This document shows, piece by piece, positions 58,999 to 64,000 of a stretch of 64,000 nucleotides of DNA. The number at the start of each line of letters is the position of its first letter. The first letter of the stretch is position 1. The translations under genes and the position numbers were made by a program. The notes beneath the pieces were generated by a model. It saw only the letters and a list, made by a program, of their open reading frames with translations, had not been told where the DNA came from and ran no database searches. This DNA is from Oscillospiraceae bacterium (GTDB lineage Bacteria; Bacillota; Clostridia; Oscillospirales; Oscillospiraceae). The stretch is taken from NCBI GenBank assembly GCA_022792945.1, contig JAAWBZ010000022.1, positions 22,438-86,437 of the forward strand, read 5' to 3'.

Positions 58999-60432
58999 AT
59001 GAAGGCATCTGTTTTATTTGCAGTCTTTGAGGCTATGCCCTTTGTGAAAACCGGCGGCCTGGGAGATGTGGGCGGCACGCTGCCTGTGGCGCTGAACGCC
59101 GTCGGCGCCGATGTGCGGGTGATCCTGCCCAAGTTCGCAACCATCGAGCAGAAATACCGGGACGCCATGACCCACATGACCTCCTTCACCGTTCAGCTTG
59201 GCTGGCGGAATCAGTACGCCGGCATTGAAAAGCTGGTCTACCACGGTGTGACGTATTACTTTGTGGACAACGAATATTACTTCGGCCGGTCGTATCCTTA
59301 TGGGTTCTATGACGACGGCGAGCGCATCGCGTTCTTCTCCAAGGCGGTGTGCGAGGCCATTCCCCACCTGGACTTCCAGCCCAATATCCTGCACTGCCAC
59401 GACTGGCACACGGCGCTGAGTCCGGTCTATCTGCGGGAGGTCTACCGCAACGTGCCGGCGTGCCAGAATGTAAAGACCGTATTCACGGTGCACAATCTGC
59501 GCTTCCAGGGCAAGTTCGCCGGTACGATGCTGGGCGACGTGCTGGGTCTCTATGACTGCCCGCCGGCCCGGGATCAGCTGCTGCAGGGGGACGCCGTCAA
59601 CTTCATGCGCGGCGCGCTGAACTACGCCGACCGGCTTACCACCGTCAGTCCCACCTATGCCGGTGAGATCTGCACCGACTTCTTCGGCGAGGGCTGCAAC
59701 GACATCTTCAACCGCCGCCGCAGCGCCCTTTCCGGCATCCTCAACGGCATCGATCCGGAGATTTACGACCCTGCGGTGCTGCCGACGCCCTTTGACCGGG
59801 ACCACCTGGAGGGCAAGGCGGAGAACAAGCGCCTGCTCCAGCAGCGGCTGGGCCTCCGCGTGGATGTCGATATTCCTCTGATCGCCATCATAAGCCGGCT
59901 GACGGACCAGAAGGGCCTGGATCTTGTCAACTATATCCTGCCGGAGCTGCTGCTGGAGAATGCCCAGCTGGTGGTGCTGGGCATCGGCGAGAAGCGCTAC
60001 GAGGACACGTTCCGCTATTATGGCAGCCGCTTCCCGGAAAAGATCTCGGCCAACATCTGTTTCTCCGAGGACCTCAGCCGGGCGTTCTACGCAGCCAGCG
60101 ACATGGTGCTGGTGCCCAGTCTGTTTGAGCCCTGCGGCCTGACGCAGATGATCGCCATGCGGTACGGCACGCTGCCGGTGGTCCGGGAGACCGGTGGCCT
60201 CAGGGACAGCGTGCAGCCCTACAACCAGTACACCGGAGAGGGCAACGGCTTCAGCTTCCGCAACTACAATGCCCACGAGCTGCTGGACACCATCCGCCGC
60301 GCCATCGGTGTGTACCAGCAGGACCGCCCCGCCTGGGACACCCTGGTGCAGAACGCGTTTCACACCGATTTTACCTGGACAGTCTCCGCAAAAAAATATC
60401 TGGAGCTTTATCAGGGCCTCCTGAAGAACTGA
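58999..60432 (+). CDS. glgA: Glycogen synthase GlgA (ADP-glucose type, GT5)
   Basis: 477 residues. The N-terminal KTGGLGDVGGTLPVAL is the ADP-glucose-binding motif, NILHCHDWHTALSPVYL and TVFTVHNLRFQGKF follow, and the C-terminal GT-B half has LIAIISRLTDQKGLDLV and LVPSLFEPCGLTQMIAMRYGTLPVVRETGGL (catalytic Glu region). ATG 58999 follows GAAAGGGG. It elongates alpha-1,4-glucan using ADP-glucose from GlgC/GlgD. Confidence 0.95.
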   Translation: MKASVLFAVFEAMPFVKTGGLGDVGGTLPVALNAVGADVRVILPKFATIEQKYRDAMTHMTSFTVQLGWRNQYAGIEKLVYHGVTYYFVDNEYYFGRSYPYGFYDDGERIAFFSKAVCEAIPHLDFQPNILHCHDWHTALSPVYLREVYRNVPACQNVKTVFTVHNLRFQGKFAGTMLGDVLGLYDCPPARDQLLQGDAVNFMRGALNYADRLTTVSPTYAGEICTDFFGEGCNDIFNRRRSALSGILNGIDPEIYDPAVLPTPFDRDHLEGKAENKRLLQQRLGLRVDVDIPLIAIISRLTDQKGLDLVNYILPELLLENAQLVVLGIGEKRYEDTFRYYGSRFPEKISANICFSEDLSRAFYAASDMVLVPSLFEPCGLTQMIAMRYGTLPVVRETGGLRDSVQPYNQYTGEGNGFSFRNYNAHELLDTIRRAIGVYQQDRPAWDTLVQNAFHTDFTWTVSAKKYLELYQGLLKN

Positions 60433-60476
60433 GGCAAATCTTTGATCTCCAATGCTCCAAGGAAGGAAGGTTCTCT

Positions 60477-63400
60477 ATGTTTGCATATCACAACTCCCAA
60501 TCCCAGGACTACCGGCAGCCCTTCGGCGCGGTGCCGTTAGGGGCGGAGGTTCAGCTGTGGCTGGATGTTCGGGATCCCCCGTCCGGCCTGCAGTGCTCCG
60601 TGCGCATGTGGCAGAAGGACAAAGGCGTCAGCTTGGTTCCCATGCAGTGCGAGAGCTGGGGGGAGACGGCGCGCTTTTCCGCCAGATTGACCATGCCGGC
60701 GGAGAGCGGCCTGGTGTGGTACAGCTTCGTGCTGAGGAATTATCAGGACAGGACCTTCTACGGCGTTGCGCTGGATGGCCTGGGCGGAGAGGGGCAGATG
60801 TATGGGAGCAGCCCCAAATCCTATCAGATCACCGTCTATCGCCCGGCGGAGACTCCGGACTGGTATAAAAACGGCATTGCCTATCAGATCTTCCCGGACC
60901 GCTTCTCCCGGGGCAGTGACTGGCTGCGGCGCCAGGCCGGCGCCGTGCGGCCGGACGGCTGGAAGGGCCCCAAGCGCATGCTGAGGCTGAGCTGGGACGA
61001 TGTGCCCCAGTACGACCGCCTGCCGTGCGGCGATATCAACCGCTGGGACATCTTCGGCGGCACCCTGGAGGGTATTCGGGAGAAGCTGCGCTACCTCCAG
61101 AGCCTGGGCGTGACAGTGCTGTACCTCAACCCCATCTTTGAGGCCGCCAGCAACCATAAATATGACACCGCCGACTATCTCCAGGTGGACCCGGCTTTCG
61201 GCGACGATGAGAGCTTCCAGGCTCTAGTGGACGAGGCGAAGTCCATGGGGATGCGGATCATCCTGGACGGCGTGTTCAGTCACACCGGCGCGGACAGCCG
61301 CTACTTCAACCGCTTCGGCAACTACGGCTCCGGCGGCGCGGCCCAGGATCCCGACTCGCCCTATGCCGCCTGGTACCGCTTTCAAAAGTGGCCCGACGAG
61401 TATGAGAGCTGGTGGGGCGTCAAGGACCTGCCCAACGTGGAGGAGCTGGAGCCGGCGTACACTGACTTCATCTGCGGCAAGGGCGACAGCGTCATCCGCC
61501 ACTGGCTGAAAAAGGGCATCGGCGGCTGGCGGCTGGACGTGGCCGACGAGCTGCCCGACGCGTTCATCCGGGACATCCGCGCGGCCATGGACGACGAAGC
61601 GCCCGACAGCGTTCTGCTGGGCGAGGTTTGGGAGGACGCCTCCAACAAGATCAGCTATGGGAATCTGCGGGCCTATCTTCTGGGCGATGAGCTGCACTCC
61701 ACCATGAACTACCCGTTCCGGGAGGCGGCGCTGAACTATATGCTGGGCAGGATCTCGCCGTATGACCTGCGGCGGCGTCTGATGAGCCTGATGGAAAATT
61801 ATCCCAAGGAGAGCTTCTACAGCGCCCTGAACCTCATCGGCAGCCACGACCGGCCCAGGATCCTGACGCTGCTGGGCGACGCGCCGGAGGCCGACGCCAT
61901 GTCAGAGGCGGATCGAGGTGCTTTCCGCCTCTCGCCGGAGAAATACGACCTGGCCCGCCGCCGTCTGAAAATTCTCAGTCTTTTGCAGTTCACCATGCCG
62001 GGCCTGCCGTGTATCTACTACGGCGATGAGGCAGGCATGCAGGGGTATGCCGATCCCTACAACCGCGGGACATATCCCTGGGGCCGGCAGGATCCCGATC
62101 TCATGGCCCACTACCGCACCATTACCACCCTGCGCCGGCAGTATCTGGTGCTCTCGTCCGGCAGCTATGAGGCACAGGCCTTTGGTGGTCATGTCTACGG
62201 CTGCCGCCGGGCCCAGGACGGCACGGTGATCCAGGTGCTTTTGAACCGCGGTATCTTTATCCAGGAGACGGAGGTCGTGACTCTGGAGGCCGAGGAGCCC
62301 TACGCCCTGGATCTGCTGACGGCCCGGTGGCTGGAAGCCAGGGACGGGAAGCTCAATGTGGAGCTGCAGCCGCTGTCCGGCGTGATGCTGCTGTGGTGCC
62401 GGGAGAAGCCGGAAAAAGCGCCCAGAGAGCGGTCTGCAGGTGTGGTCTGCTCCCTTGCCGCCATTCCCTCCCGCGGGAAGCAGCCGGTGCTCACCGACGG
62501 CAGGGCGTTTGTGGACTTCCTGGAGCAGGCGGGACAAAAGCTTTGGCAGGTGCTGCCCATCAACCCGGCAGGGGAGGGCGGATCGCCGTATTCCAGCCCG
62601 GGCTGCTTCGCCGGTGACACGCGCTATATCGACCGCGGCGCGGAGCCGGACTGGAAAGGCTATCCGGCCTTCCGCCGGGAGAACCGCTGGTGGCTGGAGG
62701 ACTACGCCCTGTTCACGGTGCTGAAGGAGGCGAACCACGGCGCGCTGTGGTATCAGTGGCCGGAGGAGGAGCGGCGGCCGCGTGACAAGGCCAGGCTGCT
62801 GAAGACCCATGCCAAGGCTGTGGAGCAGGTGTGCCGGGATCAGTATTGGTTCTGGACCCAGTGGGGCGAGCTGAAGGACTACGCCCATCAGCACGGCGTG
62901 CAGCTCATAGGCGATCTGCCGTTGGCTGTGGCGGCGGACTCCGCCGACGTATGGGCCGCGCCGCAGCTGTTCCAGCTGGACGACCAGACGCTGCGGCCCG
63001 TCTGCACCGCCGGGGTGCCGCCGGACTACTACAACGAAAAGGGCCAGAACTGGGAGAATCCCGTCTATGACTGGGATGCCATGGCTGCCGACGGCTATCG
63101 CTGGTGGATCCGCCGGATCGCCCATGGAATGCGGTCCTATGACTTCATCCGGTTGGACCATTTCCGCGGCTTTTCCGAGTATTTTGCCATCCCCGCCGGC
63201 CAGGAGGCTGCCATGGGCAGCTGGCGGCTGGGGCCGGGCATGGCGCTGTTCCAGGCGGTGGAGAAGGCCCTGGGCGGGCCGTTGCCGCTGCTGGGCGAGG
63301 ATCTGGGCAGCTTGGACACGGCGGTCTACGACCTGCTGCAGCGGACGGGCTTCCCAGGCATGGATGTGATCCAGTTCGAGCAGCGCAAGATGGAGTCCGC

Positions 63401-63719
63401 AGCGCCGGAGGCCGCCAGAGAGCGGATCTACTACGGCTCCACCCACGACAGCCAGACGCTGCTGGGCTGGTGTCAGAGTGCCTGTCCGGATCAGGACGCG
63501 GCGGAAGCCAGCGATGAACGACTCCACTGGCTATACCGGTCGGAGGCCGTCTGGGTGCTGACCCAGCTCCAGGACCTGCTGGCCCTTGACAATACGGCGT
63601 GCTACAATGTTCCCGGCACTGTCAGCCCCAAAAACTGGAGCTGGCGCGCAAAAAAGTCGCAGCTGACGGCCGAAGTGGCCGGGAAGTTTGCGGCGATGGC
63701 GCAGGAGAGCGATAGATAA
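60477..63719 (+). CDS. Fusion of GH13 neopullulanase-like hydrolase and GH77 4-alpha-glucanotransferase
   Basis: 1080 residues. Residues 1-120 resemble a CBM34-type N-domain, then a GH13 barrel: GIAYQIFPDRFSRG, VLYLNPIFEAASNHKYDTADY, GGWRLDVADELP (nucleophile Asp), LLGEVWEDAS (acid/base Glu) and LNLIGSHDRPRI (Asp). From about 650 a complete GH77 (MalQ) domain follows: FLEQAGQKLWQVLPINPAGEG, SPYSSPGCFAG, YDFIRLDHFRGF (nucleophile Asp), LLGEDLGSL (acid/base Glu) and YGSTHDSQTLLGW. Both active sites look intact. The fusion would trim and rearrange malto-oligosaccharides left by phosphorylase. It ends the glycogen operon, 44 bases after glgA. Confidence 0.9.
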   Translation: MFAYHNSQSQDYRQPFGAVPLGAEVQLWLDVRDPPSGLQCSVRMWQKDKGVSLVPMQCESWGETARFSARLTMPAESGLVWYSFVLRNYQDRTFYGVALDGLGGEGQMYGSSPKSYQITVYRPAETPDWYKNGIAYQIFPDRFSRGSDWLRRQAGAVRPDGWKGPKRMLRLSWDDVPQYDRLPCGDINRWDIFGGTLEGIREKLRYLQSLGVTVLYLNPIFEAASNHKYDTADYLQVDPAFGDDESFQALVDEAKSMGMRIILDGVFSHTGADSRYFNRFGNYGSGGAAQDPDSPYAAWYRFQKWPDEYESWWGVKDLPNVEELEPAYTDFICGKGDSVIRHWLKKGIGGWRLDVADELPDAFIRDIRAAMDDEAPDSVLLGEVWEDASNKISYGNLRAYLLGDELHSTMNYPFREAALNYMLGRISPYDLRRRLMSLMENYPKESFYSALNLIGSHDRPRILTLLGDAPEADAMSEADRGAFRLSPEKYDLARRRLKILSLLQFTMPGLPCIYYGDEAGMQGYADPYNRGTYPWGRQDPDLMAHYRTITTLRRQYLVLSSGSYEAQAFGGHVYGCRRAQDGTVIQVLLNRGIFIQETEVVTLEAEEPYALDLLTARWLEARDGKLNVELQPLSGVMLLWCREKPEKAPRERSAGVVCSLAAIPSRGKQPVLTDGRAFVDFLEQAGQKLWQVLPINPAGEGGSPYSSPGCFAGDTRYIDRGAEPDWKGYPAFRRENRWWLEDYALFTVLKEANHGALWYQWPEEERRPRDKARLLKTHAKAVEQVCRDQYWFWTQWGELKDYAHQHGVQLIGDLPLAVAADSADVWAAPQLFQLDDQTLRPVCTAGVPPDYYNEKGQNWENPVYDWDAMAADGYRWWIRRIAHGMRSYDFIRLDHFRGFSEYFAIPAGQEAAMGSWRLGPGMALFQAVEKALGGPLPLLGEDLGSLDTAVYDLLQRTGFPGMDVIQFEQRKMESAAPEAARERIYYGSTHDSQTLLGWCQSACPDQDAAEASDERLHWLYRSEAVWVLTQLQDLLALDNTACYNVPGTVSPKNWSWRAKKSQLTAEVAGKFAAMAQESDR

Positions 63720-63760
63720 GAAATGGGGGCTGTTTCAAGCCGGGTGGTCATAAAACAGCA

Positions 63761-63927
63761 TTAGGCCTTGTTAGATAAATGGCAATGTGCCCAGCGGCGA
63801 GGGATTTTTTCGTCTGGCAAACGATTTTTCCGCAGAAATCCTGACGGATTTCAAGGGAAAATTGTGCCGCCCAGGCGGAAAAAGAACCGTCGTTTGGGCA
63901 TGTTGCCATTTTTCAAACAAGGCCTAA
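63761..63927. mobile_element. Miniature inverted-repeat element (MITE-like) or IS end
   Basis: A 33-base terminal repeat at 63761-63793 (TTAGGCCTTGTTAGATAAAT...) matches the reverse complement of 63895-63927 at 29 of 33 positions. The interior also folds back, ending in GAAATCC-TGAC-GGATTTC (63835-63852). TA dinucleotides flank GGCC at both ends, which fits a TA target duplication. It contains no gene and abuts the transposase fragment at its right side. Confidence 0.65.
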
Positions 63928-64000
63928 ATCAACAAAATTGCGATAGCGGCAATGTAAACGAAAGCGAGAAAAGAGGAATCCAATTTATCATATCTGGTGG
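63924..64000 (-). CDS. IS5-family transposase, C-terminal end only (partial at window edge)
   Basis: The minus strand reads TRYDKLDSSFLAFVYIAAIA then ILLI and a TAG stop at 63926-63924. R-Y-D-K-L-x-x-S/T-F-L-A-F is the standard C-terminal signature of IS5-type (IS427-like) transposases. The stop codon lies in the TTTAGGCC at the edge of the inverted-repeat element, so the last residues may derive from that junction. The rest of the gene lies beyond the right edge. Confidence 0.78.
   Translation of the reverse strand, partial: TRYDKLDSSFLAFVYIAAIAILLI

Overview
The window looks like a chromosome segment of a high-GC, endospore-forming member of the Clostridia, most like the gut Oscillospiraceae (inference). 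Support comes from a SpoVAC sporulation protein, RicT, ROK regulators beside sugar genes, the Clostridia-type GlgC/GlgD pair, Gram-positive Dlt genes, strong Shine-Dalgarno sites with many TTG/GTG starts, and very regular vegetative promoters whose -35 box usually begins TTGC. No tRNA, rRNA, CRISPR array or prophage was seen.

Layout. 1-3.6 kb: end of a cytosine-permease-type transporter, a DUF917 protein and a hydantoinase/oxoprolinase. 3.6-16 kb: housekeeping genes on both strands, namely a small membrane protein, a nitrilase-family amidase, an ECF sigma factor followed by a membrane anti-sigma-like protein and a partner that shares its C-terminal domain, a geranylgeranyl-reductase-like flavoprotein, a LarA-type racemase, SpoVAC, a threonine aldolase/DNA glycosylase/Cys-rich operon, a SpoVB-like flippase and RsmE. 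16-29 kb: a sugar regulon with two paralogous ROK repressors, each divergent from a sugar gene set (a XylA-like isomerase; an Mgl-type ABC transporter plus a Gfo/Idh/MocA dehydrogenase), both with the same candidate operator just after the -10 box. 29-30.1 kb: a decayed patch with an IS3-family remnant and a frameshifted, truncated sugar-binding lipoprotein gene.

30.3-44.7 kb: an envelope locus and the most unusual part of the window. It holds an SLH-anchored transglutaminase-like protein, several small lipoproteins, a second and third transglutaminase-like lipoprotein, a complete dltABCD set followed by an overlapping 49-codon dltX-like gene, a NUDIX hydrolase, a C39-type peptidase, and a second MBOAT plus AlgX-like pair. 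Together they suggest a surface-polymer acylation and protein-processing or crosslinking system.

44.8-48 kb: holB, a metallo-beta-lactamase-fold hydrolase and ricT. 48.5-63.7 kb: glucose-6-phosphate isomerase, phosphoglucomutase and a full glycogen operon (glgB, glgP, glgC, glgD, glgA, and a GH13-GH77 fusion enzyme), covering synthesis from glucose-6-phosphate and breakdown again. 63.76-64 kb: a small inverted-repeat element abutting the 3' end of an IS5-type transposase gene that runs off the window.
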